64,000 bases of DNA. Source: Flavobacterium sp. KS-LB2 (GTDB taxonomy: Bacteria > Bacteroidota > Bacteroidia > Flavobacteriales > Flavobacteriaceae). The translations under genes were made by a program, and so were the position numbers. Where the stretch lies: the NCBI RefSeq assembly GCF_036895565.1, contig NZ_CP145904.1, positions 2,046,001-2,110,000 of the forward strand, in the 5' to 3' direction. Under the pieces are notes generated by a model, which did not search any database, was not told the DNA's origin, and saw only the letters and a list, made by a program, of their open reading frames with translations. Position 1 is the first letter of the stretch, and each line of letters starts with the position of its first letter. This document shows, one piece after another, positions 26,053-35,978 of this stretch.

Positions 26053-27174
26053 ATGAAACAAGCTATTGTTAACGGAATTGTGCATACTGGCGAAGAAATA
26101 AATAATGACGTCATTATTATAGAAAATGGAATAATTATTTCTGTTCAAAAAGAAGTTCCAAAAACTATTCCTCTAATTGATTTGCAAGGAAAACATATTT
26201 CTGCTGGCTTCATAGACATCCAAATAAATGGTGGAGAACGACTTTATTTTAGCCAAACTCCAGCAGAAAAAACCATTCAAGATATTTATGAAACCAGTTT
26301 AAAATATGGTACTACTCATGTGCTTCCATGCTTGATATCTTCCTCCAGAGAAACCATTCTTCAAGGGATTGAAGCTATTCGCAATTATAAAGCAAAACAC
26401 AATAACGGAGTCTTGGGAATGCATCTTGAAGGGCCTTTTTTGAATCCTTTAAAACGCGGTGCGCATAGTCTTAATCAGGTTCGTAAACCTACTAATTCTG
26501 AATTAGAAGAAATCATTAGATATGGTAAAGAGGTTATAAAAGTAATCACAATCGCACCGGAATGTTTTACAGACGAGCAGTTGGACATGCTGTTAGAAAG
26601 CGGCATTGTTATTTCGGCAGGCCATTCGACGATGACCTATAAAGAAGCGCAGTATTATTTTTCTAAAGGGATTAAATTAGTAACCCATTTATTTAATGCC
26701 ATGACTCAATTTAGTCATCGAGAACCTGGTTTAGTTGGTGCAACATTCGAAAATCAAGACGTTTTTGCTCCTGTTATTTTAGATGGTGCACATTGTGATT
26801 ATGCTGCAGCAAGAGTCGCATATAAATTAAAAAAAGATAAATTCTTTTTAATCAGTGATGCTGCGTTTTTAGGGCGCAAAGTTGCTAGTTTTAAATGGGA
26901 AAATTTTGATGCTCATCTTGAAAATGGTTTTTACAGAAATGAAGAAGGCAATCTAGCCGGAGCCAGCATTTCGATGGAAGAAGCGGTTCAAAATGCTTTC
27001 AATCATTTGAATGTTTCAGCAGATGAAGCTATCAAAATGGCTACTTGTCGCGTTGCAAGTGCTATTAATATGGATCATCAATTGGGGAAAATAAAATCCG
27101 GATTCCCGGCAAGTTTTGTCACATTCAATGATAATCTGTCAAAAATAGAAACGTTAAACTATAATCCGATTTAG
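26053..27174 (+). CDS. nagA: N-acetylglucosamine-6-phosphate deacetylase
   Basis: A 373-residue amidohydrolase that hydrolyses GlcNAc-6-P to GlcN-6-P and acetate. Key motifs are HLEGPFLNPLKRGAH (metal-binding Glu), the SAGHS and THLFNAM histidines, and catalytic Asp in LISDAA. Starts 4 bp after the epimerase gene, and is followed 50 bp later by nagB. A GlcNAc kinase must supply its substrate and is not encoded here. Confidence 0.95.
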   Translation: MKQAIVNGIVHTGEEINNDVIIIENGIIISVQKEVPKTIPLIDLQGKHISAGFIDIQINGGERLYFSQTPAEKTIQDIYETSLKYGTTHVLPCLISSSRETILQGIEAIRNYKAKHNNGVLGMHLEGPFLNPLKRGAHSLNQVRKPTNSELEEIIRYGKEVIKVITIAPECFTDEQLDMLLESGIVISAGHSTMTYKEAQYYFSKGIKLVTHLFNAMTQFSHREPGLVGATFENQDVFAPVILDGAHCDYAAARVAYKLKKDKFFLISDAAFLGRKVASFKWENFDAHLENGFYRNEEGNLAGASISMEEAVQNAFNHLNVSADEAIKMATCRVASAINMDHQLGKIKSGFPASFVTFNDNLSKIETLNYNPI

Positions 27175-27223
27175 ATAATCTACATAAAAAAATAACTACA
27201 CAACTAACTCAAATAACAATACA

Positions 27224-29161
27224 ATGAAAAGTGTTTTAGAAATTAAACCTGACATCAGTTACAAAAGTGCTGGTAAATTTGAAGAAACCAGATTTGAAAA
27301 AATTCACAATGAGATTTTTAAAAATTCGGTTGAAGCTTCAAAAATTGTTGCTCAAGAAATAGCCACATTAATTAGATCCAAACAAACCAAAAATAAACCT
27401 TGTATACTTGGTTTGGCTACAGGTTCATCTCCTATAAAAGTCTATGAAGAGTTAGTTCGAATGCATAAAGAAGAGGGACTTAGCTTTAGTAATGTAGTAA
27501 CTTTCAATTTGGATGAGTATTATCCAATGACAAAAGAAAATAACCAAAGCTATCATTATTTCATGCATCAGCATCTTTTTAATCATATTGATATTAAACC
27601 CGAAAATATAAATATTCCAGACGGAACGGTTGCGATTGATGAATTGAATCAATATTGCGTTGATTACGAAATGAAAATAAAAAATGCCGGAGGACTTGAT
27701 TTCCAATTATTGGGAATTGGTCGTACGGGACACGTAGGTTTCAATGAACCGGGATCTCACATCAATTCAGGAACTCGAATCATTACTTTGGATCATATTA
27801 CAAGAGTAGACGCATCTTCTGATTTTAATGGTATTGATAACGTTCCTAAAAGAGCGATTACGATGGGCGTTTCTACTATTTTGAGATCCAAAAGAATTGT
27901 ATTAATGGCTTGGGGACAAAATAAAGCATCCATTATAAAAAGAACTATCCAAGGAGAAATAAGTCCCGAAGTTCCTGCAACTTTTTTGCAAAATCACGCG
28001 AATACCACTTTCGTTTTAGACCAATCGGCAGCTTCCGAATTAACTCGATTTGAAACACCATGGTTAGTTGGAGAATGCATTTGGACACCAGAATTAAAAA
28101 ACAAAGCTATTGTTTGGCTTTGCCAAGAAACAAAACAATCGATATTAAAACTGACTGACAGAGATTACAACAACAATGGAATGTCGGATCTTTTGGCACA
28201 AGAAGGATCTGCTTATGATTTGAATATTAATATGTTCAATGAATTGCAACATACCATAACGGGATGGCCGGGAGGAAAACCCAATACGGATGATTCCCAC
28301 AGACCTGAAAGAGCTAATCCTGCCAAAAAAAGAATCATCCTTTTTAGTCCACATCCTGATGATGACGTGATTTCTATGGGAGGAACTTTTTCGAAATTAA
28401 TAAAACAAGGTCATGATGTTCATGTCGTGTATCAAACTTCTGGAAACATTGCCGTTACAGATGATGAAGCACTGAAATTTGCCGAAGTTTGCAATGATTT
28501 TATTGGAGAAACCGATTGTAATATTGATTTTCCTGCGGTAATCAATTTCATAAACAGCAAAAAAGAAAATCAAATTGATTCTCTTGAAGTTCGAAAATTA
28601 AAAGGTCTCATCAGACGTCGTGAATCCTATGCTGCAACAAGATACATTGGATTACAAGATGAAAACACACACTTTTTAGACCTTCCTTTTTATGAAACTG
28701 GTCGCGTAAAGAAAAGCCCATTGGGTAATGAAGATATAGCCATAGTTGCAGCCATTATTGCCAAAATAAAACCGCATCAGGTTTTTGCAGCAGGTGATTT
28801 AGCGGATCCACACGGTACGCATGAAGTTTGCTTGAATGCCATATTTGCTGCCTTGAAACAATTAAAACCAGAACCTTACATGAATGATTGTTGGTTATGG
28901 CTGTATCGCGGTGCTTGGCATGAATGGGACATTCACGAAATAGATATGGCTGTTCCTTTAAGTCCTGACGAAGTTTTATTAAAAAGACATGCTATTTTGT
29001 ACCACCAATCCCAAAAAGATAGAGTAATGTTTCAAGGAAACGACTCCAGAGAATTTTGGGTTAGAGCCGAAGATCGCAACAAAAATACCGCAAAACTATA
29101 TGACGATTTAGGCTTGGCTGAATATGAAGCTATTGAAGCTTTTAAACGTTTTGATTATTAA
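27224..29161 (+). CDS. nagB: Glucosamine-6-phosphate deaminase fused to a PIG-L-type domain
   Basis: A 645-residue two-domain protein. Residues about 1-290 are NagB: ATGSSPIKVYEEL, FNLDEYYPM with the catalytic Asp, and GIGRTGHVGFNEPGS with the active-site His and Glu. It converts GlcN-6-P to fructose-6-P and ammonia. Residues about 365-640 form a LmbE/PIG-L deacetylase-like domain with the metal motif PHPDD and a late DPHGTHE. The fusion is recurrent in Bacteroidetes; the second activity is not established. It closes the sialic-acid locus before a strong terminator. Confidence 0.94.
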   Translation: MKSVLEIKPDISYKSAGKFEETRFEKIHNEIFKNSVEASKIVAQEIATLIRSKQTKNKPCILGLATGSSPIKVYEELVRMHKEEGLSFSNVVTFNLDEYYPMTKENNQSYHYFMHQHLFNHIDIKPENINIPDGTVAIDELNQYCVDYEMKIKNAGGLDFQLLGIGRTGHVGFNEPGSHINSGTRIITLDHITRVDASSDFNGIDNVPKRAITMGVSTILRSKRIVLMAWGQNKASIIKRTIQGEISPEVPATFLQNHANTTFVLDQSAASELTRFETPWLVGECIWTPELKNKAIVWLCQETKQSILKLTDRDYNNNGMSDLLAQEGSAYDLNINMFNELQHTITGWPGGKPNTDDSHRPERANPAKKRIILFSPHPDDDVISMGGTFSKLIKQGHDVHVVYQTSGNIAVTDDEALKFAEVCNDFIGETDCNIDFPAVINFINSKKENQIDSLEVRKLKGLIRRRESYAATRYIGLQDENTHFLDLPFYETGRVKKSPLGNEDIAIVAAIIAKIKPHQVFAAGDLADPHGTHEVCLNAIFAALKQLKPEPYMNDCWLWLYRGAWHEWDIHEIDMAVPLSPDEVLLKRHAILYHQSQKDRVMFQGNDSREFWVRAEDRNKNTAKLYDDLGLAEYEAIEAFKRFDY

Positions 29162-29222
29162 AATAGAATAGGAAGATCGAAATATTACAAAATAAAATCA
29201 CTCCTATTTATCAGCTACACCA

Positions 29223-29259
29223 AAACCCTAAATAATTTAAATTTAATTATTTAGGGTTT
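29223..29259. terminator. Strong terminator closing the sialic-acid locus
   Basis: AAACCCTAAATAATT (29223-29237) pairs perfectly with 29245-29259 around loop TAAATTT, followed by TTTG-rich sequence (GTTTGTTTG). Confidence 0.85.
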
Positions 29260-29432
29260 GTTTGTATAATTAATCAAATATCTACCATCAAATACTATCT
29301 CTAGTACCTATGTACCGTTGAACAAAAATCTTTTAAAAACATTTTTTTCAAATTCTGAATTGTATAGCTATAGAATTTTGTTTCTTTGTTTCTGCAAAAT
29401 AATTGCCTAAAACTTGAATTTAAAACCTATAA

Positions 29433-30002
29433 ATGGCAGAATATCTTTTAGACATTGAGTACAAAGACATTACGTACCACGAGGAGGAAGTCAATTTTAA
29501 GGAATTTGAATGCTGTACGTTTACTAATTGTAATTTCTCCCAATGTACATTTCTAGCAGTAACTTTTATTGACTGTACTTTCAATGATTGTACCTTTTCT
29601 AACGCCAAAATAAATTATGTAGCCTTTAGGACTGCAACTTTCAATCGATGTGAAATCAAAGAAGTCAATTTTGCCATGTGCGATAAATTAATCTTCGAAA
29701 TCGCTTTTAATGATTGTATTTTAGATTTCTGTAAATTTTATACTTTAAAAATTAAAGGAACAAAATTCACTAATTGCAGTATTATTGCGGTAGATTTTAT
29801 GAGTACAGATTTGACCGAAGTCATTTTTGAAAACTGTGACTTATACCGTTCTGAATTTGAAAAAGCAATTGCTAATAAAGCTGATTTTACAACAAGCTAC
29901 AATTATACAATCGACCCTAAAACAACTAAATTAAAGAAAGCTGTATTTGCTTTGGAAGGACTAAAAGGATTGCTCTATAAACATGAAATTATAGTTAGAT
30001 AG
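29433..30002 (+). CDS. Pentapeptide-repeat protein (189 aa)
   Basis: A cytoplasmic protein built of A(D/N)LXX-like pentapeptides with central Phe/Leu and many Cys: CTFTNC NFSQC TFLAV TFIDC TFNDC TFSNA. The repeats run from about residue 22 to 150, giving a right-handed quadrilateral beta-helix. Length and layout resemble Qnr/McbG-like DNA mimics, but sequence alone does not show a gyrase-protection role. It stands alone between the sialic-acid locus and the convergent ABC operon. Confidence 0.9.
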   Translation: MAEYLLDIEYKDITYHEEEVNFKEFECCTFTNCNFSQCTFLAVTFIDCTFNDCTFSNAKINYVAFRTATFNRCEIKEVNFAMCDKLIFEIAFNDCILDFCKFYTLKIKGTKFTNCSIIAVDFMSTDLTEVIFENCDLYRSEFEKAIANKADFTTSYNYTIDPKTTKLKKAVFALEGLKGLLYKHEIIVR

Positions 30003-30005
30003 TAC

Positions 30006-30686
30006 TCAAGAAATTATTTTTCCATCTTCCATAGTAATAATTCTATTTGTTTTTTTGGCAAAATCAGTGTCGTGGGTAACTACCAACAAAGTCTGATTGT
30101 GTTCTTGTGTCAGTTCATTAAAAATATCAAAAACTAAGTCACTGTTTTTTTTGTCTAAATTCCCTGTAGGCTCATCTCCCATAATAATTAACGGATCGTT
30201 TATTAAAGCACGCGCAATTGCCACACGCTGTTTTTGTCCGCCACTCAACTGATTTGGCATTTTTAATGCCTGGTCTTGCATATCGAGTGTTTTTAAATGT
30301 TCCATGGCACGATATTCTAATTCTTTATCCGAATATTTCGCTAATTTCATCCCCGGCAGCATTACATTTCTCAGTACATTGTATTCTGCTAACAAGTAAT
30401 GAAACTGAAATACAAAACCTATTTTTTCATTTCTAATTAATGCTAATTCAGTGTCAGTCTTCCTTGTAAGCAGTTCGTTATGAATCAATATTTTACCGTC
30501 ATAGTCCGTATCCATTGTAGAGAGCAAATACAATAACGTCGATTTTCCACAGCCTGATTTACCAACTATTGAAACAAACTCACCATGATCAACACTCATG
30601 CTAATCTCCTTTAAAACCTGAAATTTTACAGGATCATAAAAATATTTACTGAGGCCAATTGTCTCTAAAACAGTATTATTTTCCAT
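30006..30686 (-). CDS. ABC transporter ATP-binding protein (MacB/LolD type)
   Basis: A 226-residue ATPase with Walker A GKSGCGKST, Q-loop FVFQFHYLL, signature LSGGQKQR, Walker B LIIMGDEP and the switch VTHD. It is the last gene of an operon with a permease 2 bp upstream and a membrane-fusion lipoprotein before that. The set resembles MacAB-type exporters, with the ATPase and permease encoded separately as in LolCDE. Confidence 0.95.
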   Translation of the reverse strand: MENNTVLETIGLSKYFYDPVKFQVLKEISMSVDHGEFVSIVGKSGCGKSTLLYLLSTMDTDYDGKILIHNELLTRKTDTELALIRNEKIGFVFQFHYLLAEYNVLRNVMLPGMKLAKYSDKELEYRAMEHLKTLDMQDQALKMPNQLSGGQKQRVAIARALINDPLIIMGDEPTGNLDKKNSDLVFDIFNELTQEHNQTLLVVTHDTDFAKKTNRIITMEDGKIIS

Positions 30687-30688
30687 TG

Positions 30689-31945
30689 TTATTTTCCTCT
30701 GATAATTTCTACTGGATCTACTTTACTAGCTTTTAAAGCAGGAAAAAGTCCAGCAATGGTCGTTGTAAATAATGCAAAAGTAATCCCGATACCATAAAAT
30801 ATAGGATTGTAATTAATAGGATAGGTTTTCACCGTGGGTAACGAAGCCGTTTCAAACGGAATAACATCTATAATAGAAGAAAAAATATAACCAAACAACA
30901 AACCAAACAATCCACCAGCAAGACCTATGATTATAGAAAGCGAAACAAAAATCCATTTCACATCATTACCGGAAAATCCGGTAGCTTTCAAAATCGCAAT
31001 ACTGTCCATTTTCTCATAAATCATCATGTTCAAAATATTATAAATTCCAAAACCAGCAACAATCAACAACACTACTCCAACAGAATAGGAAATGATGCTT
31101 CGCACCGTACTACCGGTTTCAAACTGTGAATTTGCGGTTTGATAATCAATTGTATCCAGATTAAAGGTATCCTGAAACTCTTTTGCAACAGCAGGTGCTG
31201 CAGTTTTATCGTATAAATTCAACTGAATGTCAGTGATATAATTTGTAGGTTCTCCCAATATTTTTTGGGCTGTCGCCAAAGAGGTATAACTCATCACATT
31301 ATCGATTTCAGCAATACCTATTTCTGAAATACCTACAATTTTTAGCGAAGCCAAATTCCCTTTAGAAGTGGTAATCTTGATGATATCTCCTTTCGAAAGC
31401 AGCATTTTATCTGACAAACCTTTCCCAATGATAATACTGTTATTCTGAAGCAAATCAGCTACTTTTCCTTCTATGATATAATCACTTATTTTAAATAATT
31501 TATCTTCCGATAAAACATCAATTCCATTAATTATTCCAGAAATTTCGATGGTTCCCGAATTAAAAAAAACTGGCGAAGTAACCTTTGGAGCAACATCAAT
31601 CACGCGCGAATCTTGTTTTAAAACTGCTAAAATAGTTTTGCTGTTGTAAATGGATTTTCCACGATCTTTAGGTTTAATCGACCGAATAAAATTATTGCTC
31701 TTCTTGAGCGCAACTGACAAAAATACGGGTTGATTTTCGGAAGGTTTAATTTCGTTATACAGCAGTACATGAGGTGTTCTGTTGAGCATTAAACCATCTA
31801 ATAAGTCATTTAAACCATTCATAAAACTAACCAAAGCAATAAACATAGCAATACTAAAAGTTACTCCGATAGCAGCAACAATCGTTTGCTTCAATCGCGC
31901 CCGAAGCAAATGCAATGCAATGTTTAAAATAAGTTTAAAGTTCAT
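30689..31945 (-). CDS. ABC transporter permease (MacB/FtsX type)
   Basis: A 418-residue inner-membrane protein with one N-terminal transmembrane helix (about 22-45), a large periplasmic domain (50-275) and three C-terminal helices ending in the FtsX-type coupling region GLFPALKASKVDPVEIIRGK. This four-helix topology defines the MacB/LolCE family. Its ATG overlaps the stop of the adaptor gene (31945), and the ATPase follows after 2 bp. Confidence 0.94.
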   Translation of the reverse strand: MNFKLILNIALHLLRARLKQTIVAAIGVTFSIAMFIALVSFMNGLNDLLDGLMLNRTPHVLLYNEIKPSENQPVFLSVALKKSNNFIRSIKPKDRGKSIYNSKTILAVLKQDSRVIDVAPKVTSPVFFNSGTIEISGIINGIDVLSEDKLFKISDYIIEGKVADLLQNNSIIIGKGLSDKMLLSKGDIIKITTSKGNLASLKIVGISEIGIAEIDNVMSYTSLATAQKILGEPTNYITDIQLNLYDKTAAPAVAKEFQDTFNLDTIDYQTANSQFETGSTVRSIISYSVGVVLLIVAGFGIYNILNMMIYEKMDSIAILKATGFSGNDVKWIFVSLSIIIGLAGGLFGLLFGYIFSSIIDVIPFETASLPTVKTYPINYNPIFYGIGITFALFTTTIAGLFPALKASKVDPVEIIRGK

Positions 31946-33039
31946 TATTTTGGTTTATAAATCGTTTCTTCGGCGGTTAATCCCGATACTATTTCCACTT
32001 TTTGATAATCGCTTAAACCGGTTTTCACTTCGCGTTTTTCATCTTCATTTACTAAAACATACTTGCCTTCTACTAAATATGTTTTCGGAATTGTGATGGC
32101 ATTATTCTTTATCTGAATGATAATATTTGCTTCAGCGGTAAGATTTGGGTAGAGTTTTTGGGGTGGTTTTATAAAATGTGCCTCGATTTTAAAAGTACGG
32201 GAGCGCTCCTCCATTATTGGGTAAATTTTATCAATGACTGCATCAAAAACCTGTCCTTTGTAGCTATCCATTGTCACGAGTACTTTTTGACCAGTTCTCA
32301 CACGAACCATGTCGTTTTCGTCTACTTCAAGTTCCAGTAAAAAGGAGTTTTTCTGTCCAATAATTGCCAAAGGAGTTTGAGAAGTAACTACTGTTCCTTC
32401 TTTAACTAACACATCAAATAGTTGTCCAGAAAAGGCGCTTTTAATGCTAAAATCATTTTGGAATTTCTGATTGATTTTTAGGTTGACACTATTTCTGCTT
32501 TGGTCATTTTTTAATTGTACTTTGAGTTGTGACAATTGTTTTTTGGCCGATTCATAATTAATTTTAGAACTTTTATAGGCTAATTCGACTCTTTCAAAAT
32601 CAACTTCGGAAATTCCTCCCTGATTCTTAATGTTTTTATTTCGATTGTAAATAGATTCATCTAAAGTCAATTTGTCTCTGCTTGCTTGGGCTTTCATTTC
32701 CATTTCGGCAATTTTATCCTGAATGTAACGGCTACTTTCCAAACTTAGTTGATACGCTAATCGAGCATTCTCTGTATTTAGCTCCGCTTTATCACTTTCA
32801 AATTCAAATAATAGTTGCCCTTTAGTAATAGATTGTCCAGCTGTAACATTTACTTTCAGTAATGTACCATTTACGGTGGCGTAAACCGTGTACTGCCCAT
32901 CTGCTTTTATAACTCCAGAAGCATAAACACTCTCCGTAACTGCTCCAACTGTTGGTTTGATTGCTTCTGTTTCATTTTTGGAACATGAAAGCAAATTAAG
33001 AACTAACAAATAAAATAGGGATTGTAATTTAAAACTCAT
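31945..33039 (-). CDS. Membrane-fusion (MacA/HlyD-type) adaptor lipoprotein
   Basis: A 364-residue periplasmic adaptor with a lipoprotein signal peptide (LLVLNLLSC, Cys19). A biotinyl-lipoyl-like half (VYATVNGTLLKVNVTAGQSITKGQLLFEFES) precedes a long alpha-helical hairpin rich in Lys/Glu (about 80-185), and the barrel domain (SAFSGQLFDVLVKEGTVV) follows. It would link the permease to an outer-membrane channel, which is not encoded nearby. First gene of the three-gene minus-strand operon. Confidence 0.92.
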   Translation of the reverse strand: MSFKLQSLFYLLVLNLLSCSKNETEAIKPTVGAVTESVYASGVIKADGQYTVYATVNGTLLKVNVTAGQSITKGQLLFEFESDKAELNTENARLAYQLSLESSRYIQDKIAEMEMKAQASRDKLTLDESIYNRNKNIKNQGGISEVDFERVELAYKSSKINYESAKKQLSQLKVQLKNDQSRNSVNLKINQKFQNDFSIKSAFSGQLFDVLVKEGTVVTSQTPLAIIGQKNSFLLELEVDENDMVRVRTGQKVLVTMDSYKGQVFDAVIDKIYPIMEERSRTFKIEAHFIKPPQKLYPNLTAEANIIIQIKNNAITIPKTYLVEGKYVLVNEDEKREVKTGLSDYQKVEIVSGLTAEETIYKPK

Positions 33040-33172
33040 TTCGCTTCTCTTTTTACTTTATCGTTTGGTACAAATTCTTTATATAAATATACGACAAATC
33101 CATGTTGAAGTTAGATTCATTTTAGTAAAATTATTCGCTAAAAGTGTATGAAAACAAAGAAATTGTGGTAGG

Positions 33173-33670
33173 TTATAACTTTTTTTCCATTCTGTAGTCT
33201 TCCATTTTATAGCCATGATCCAATTCAATATCTTCTTCGAAAATGACTTCAAATCCTATTTTTTTGTAAAATGTGATGGCTTTATTGAATTTATTCACAT
33301 TTAATGAAACGACAACTGAATGATTTTCCTTGGCAAGGTTTTCAATGGCATTAATCAACAATTTCCCTGCCCCTTTTCCTTGTGCTTCCGGTAGCAAATA
33401 GATTTTGTGCAGGCGAGTGCATTTATCGTTTTGATAGTTGTGTTCATACGAAGCAAAACCTAGGCAAACTGTACCTTCACGCACCAATATAAAACGATGT
33501 CCTTTTTGGTTTAAATTTTGAAGTAGGGTTTGCTCAGAGTAAAACAAATCGAGCATGTAATTTATTTGCTCTTTTGACAAGATAGAACCATACGTATTGG
33601 GCCAGGATTTATACGCAATCTCTTGAATTATTTTAAAGTCTTGTATAGTGGCTTCAGCTAGTAATAACAT
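33173..33670 (-). CDS. GNAT-family N-acetyltransferase
   Basis: A 165-residue acetyl-CoA-dependent enzyme. The core motif LHKIYLLPEAQGKGAGKLLINAIENLAKE contains the Q/RxxGxG/A pyrophosphate loop (QGKGAG), followed by LNVNKFNKAITFYKKIGFEV, typical of the family. The acceptor is unknown. It lies 22 bp downstream of the histidine kinase gene on the same strand, but may be functionally unrelated. Confidence 0.9.
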   Translation of the reverse strand: MLLLAEATIQDFKIIQEIAYKSWPNTYGSILSKEQINYMLDLFYSEQTLLQNLNQKGHRFILVREGTVCLGFASYEHNYQNDKCTRLHKIYLLPEAQGKGAGKLLINAIENLAKENHSVVVSLNVNKFNKAITFYKKIGFEVIFEEDIELDHGYKMEDYRMEKKL

Positions 33671-33691
33671 GGTATTTGTTGGTTCTAATTA

Positions 33692-35488
33692 TTAAAGTAA
33701 CTCTACTTTTGGAATAAAAATATAAAATTTAGCCCCTGCGTTTGGTTTTGATTTAACTTTCATAAATCCATTGTGGTTCTCTACAATTCTACTACAAATA
33801 GCTAGACCAAGTCCTGTCCCTGAATATTTAGGATTGGTTTCTAAGCGCTTGAACAATAGGAATACTTTATCTGCATATTCTTGTTTGAAACCAATTCCAT
33901 TATCTGAAATTACAATCTTATAATAATCCTTTTTATTGGCAATTTTATAATTCTGTTTTTCTTTATCCGTTATTTTATTAGAAGTAATACTGATTTTAGG
34001 AGCAATATCTTCTTTACTATATTTGAGAGAATTTGAAATTAAATTGATAAAAAGCTGTTTAACCTGAAAAGGTATCGCTTTAATTGTGGGCAAATTTCTT
34101 ATTTCAATACTGGCGTTTTTATCTTCAATATTAGAAGACAAATCTTGAAGTATCTCTTCTATAACTTTATTCAAATTCGTTTCTACAAAAACTTTATCAC
34201 CTTTTATTGTTCTGGAATAATTCACTAAATCCATTAATAGTGTCTGCATTCTATTAGCCGTTAGCCGAATTTTAGAAAAATAGTCTTTTCCTTGTTGGGA
34301 AAGCAAATTCAATTCTTTTTCTTCTAATCTAGAAATAAACATTTGAATCTTACGAAGTGGTTCCTGCAAATCGTGACTTACAATATTATTAAAAGCCTCG
34401 AGTTCTGTATTGATATATTTAAGTTCTTTATTGTTTTCCTCTAATTCAAGTGTTTTCTTGTATTGACTTGTAATGTCATAGTTCACCCCTATTTTTACTA
34501 ACTCACCACTGCCATTGGTAGTAAAACTTCCAACACCCATAATATATTTAATATCTCCACTTGGAGTCAAAAATCGAAAGACCATAGAGGTAGATTGATG
34601 ATTTACTAACGAATCAGTATGTATTTTAGTAACATACGCTAAATCATCTGGATGAATGTATTTAATTGTATTTTCTATATTCGGTTCAAATGCATTGGGT
34701 TCAACACCCATTAACCGATAAAGATTATCTGAAAAAGTGTACATACTAGTCTCTACATTGACCATCCAATGTCCAAAACCTGCTGTCATTTCAGCAGTAT
34801 TATAGGACTCATTCAGTAATTTTAACTGGTCATTTGCCTTTTTGAGTTCATCAATATCAACATTCATTTTTTGAAACGAAAGCAATAATATCAATAGGGA
34901 AAGAATTACTAATAAAAAAGCGGTAATGATAGAATCTTGTAATTCAAATTGATGATTATTATTTTGAAATTCTGTTTTTGTGCTTTCAGAAAATATTATT
35001 TTAGTCACAAAGGATTTCATACTTTCGGTAACCTTACTGCTCTCCAATAACATTGCATTTATTGCTTCTGGTGTAGCATTATTACTTTGTGCAAGAAGTA
35101 AAGTTCGCCTGAATAATTTGAATCTAAGATCAATAAGTTTTTTTAACTTACCTATATCATTGTTTCTAATGCTATCATTTGCGGTTAAAAGCTTAAGCTT
35201 TGTAATACTTTCTTCGATTTTACCTCTACTTAAAAACCGATCTTCTATATAGGCATCTTCTTTTGTGATGATGTAGCTTCGTAGGCTTGTATCGTAATTA
35301 CTGATTACGGATAACAGTTTTTCTAATTCAAGTTGTGTTTGATTTGAATTCGCAATTAATTCAACCGTTGAATCTAGTTTTTTCATTTGGGAATAAAACA
35401 TCGAGGCTATATAACAAACTACAACAATGGCAATAGCTAAAGCTATTTTAAATACTTGTGAGTTTTTATATAGTCCAAGAATTTTCAT
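33692..35488 (-). CDS. Membrane sensor histidine kinase with CHASE3-like and PAS domains
   Basis: A 598-residue kinase. Transmembrane helices at about 12-31 and 185-207 enclose a helical CHASE3-like periplasmic sensor (SYIITKEDAYIEDRFLSRG). A PAS/PAC domain follows (about 225-345), then HisKA with phospho-acceptor His in NIVSHDLQEPLRK, and HATPase with N box LISNSLKYS, G1 SDNGIGF and G2 GTGLGLAIC. The response-regulator gene is 10 bp upstream and an AraC gene before that. This is a light/phytochrome-like or stress-type cascade; the signal is unknown. Confidence 0.95.
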   Translation of the reverse strand: MKILGLYKNSQVFKIALAIAIVVVCYIASMFYSQMKKLDSTVELIANSNQTQLELEKLLSVISNYDTSLRSYIITKEDAYIEDRFLSRGKIEESITKLKLLTANDSIRNNDIGKLKKLIDLRFKLFRRTLLLAQSNNATPEAINAMLLESSKVTESMKSFVTKIIFSESTKTEFQNNNHQFELQDSIITAFLLVILSLLILLLSFQKMNVDIDELKKANDQLKLLNESYNTAEMTAGFGHWMVNVETSMYTFSDNLYRLMGVEPNAFEPNIENTIKYIHPDDLAYVTKIHTDSLVNHQSTSMVFRFLTPSGDIKYIMGVGSFTTNGSGELVKIGVNYDITSQYKKTLELEENNKELKYINTELEAFNNIVSHDLQEPLRKIQMFISRLEEKELNLLSQQGKDYFSKIRLTANRMQTLLMDLVNYSRTIKGDKVFVETNLNKVIEEILQDLSSNIEDKNASIEIRNLPTIKAIPFQVKQLFINLISNSLKYSKEDIAPKISITSNKITDKEKQNYKIANKKDYYKIVISDNGIGFKQEYADKVFLLFKRLETNPKYSGTGLGLAICSRIVENHNGFMKVKSKPNAGAKFYIFIPKVELL

Positions 35489-35498
35489 TTATTCCTTA

Positions 35499-35951
35499 TT
35501 AAATGCTAAAGAAAAAAGTTTCAATATTTAATCCTGAGGTATGAAATTGCCAATTCATATTTACAACTTCCTTGATTACTTTTTTTAATTTAGAAAAATC
35601 ATTGGGTTTTTTAATGTAGATATTTGCACCTTCAATAAAAGTATCTTCAATATCTTTTTCTGATGAAGAGGTCGAATATATGGCAATCGAAACATCTTTA
35701 AAACGAGTGTTTGATCTGATTTCTTTCAAACAGTCTATTCCTGTTTTTCCTGGCATATTTAAATCTAAAAACAAAACATGAGGCAACTTAATCTCAGGTT
35801 GTACTAAATAATCCATTAGATCATTACCATCTTTAAAGAGAGTCAACTTATTATTCATTTTTAGCTCTTGTATAGCTTCACTAAAAAAAGTGCGATCATC
35901 TTCATCATCGTCAGCCAAAAGAATATGCATTGAATCTTGGTGTGTAATCAT
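35499..35951 (-). CDS. Single-domain response regulator (Rcp1/CheY-like)
   Basis: A 150-residue receiver with the acidic pocket ADDDEDDR, phospho-acceptor Asp in FLDLNMPGKTG, the Thr/Ser position YSTSS and the conserved Lys in YIKKP. There is no output domain. The true start may be the internal ATG at codon 8. It is encoded directly upstream of the histidine kinase, so the two probably form a phosphorelay pair. Confidence 0.94.
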   Translation of the reverse strand: MITHQDSMHILLADDDEDDRTFFSEAIQELKMNNKLTLFKDGNDLMDYLVQPEIKLPHVLFLDLNMPGKTGIDCLKEIRSNTRFKDVSIAIYSTSSSEKDIEDTFIEGANIYIKKPNDFSKLKKVIKEVVNMNWQFHTSGLNIETFFFSI

Positions 35952-35978
35952 AAAATATGGGGTGTTTTTATAATTTTA

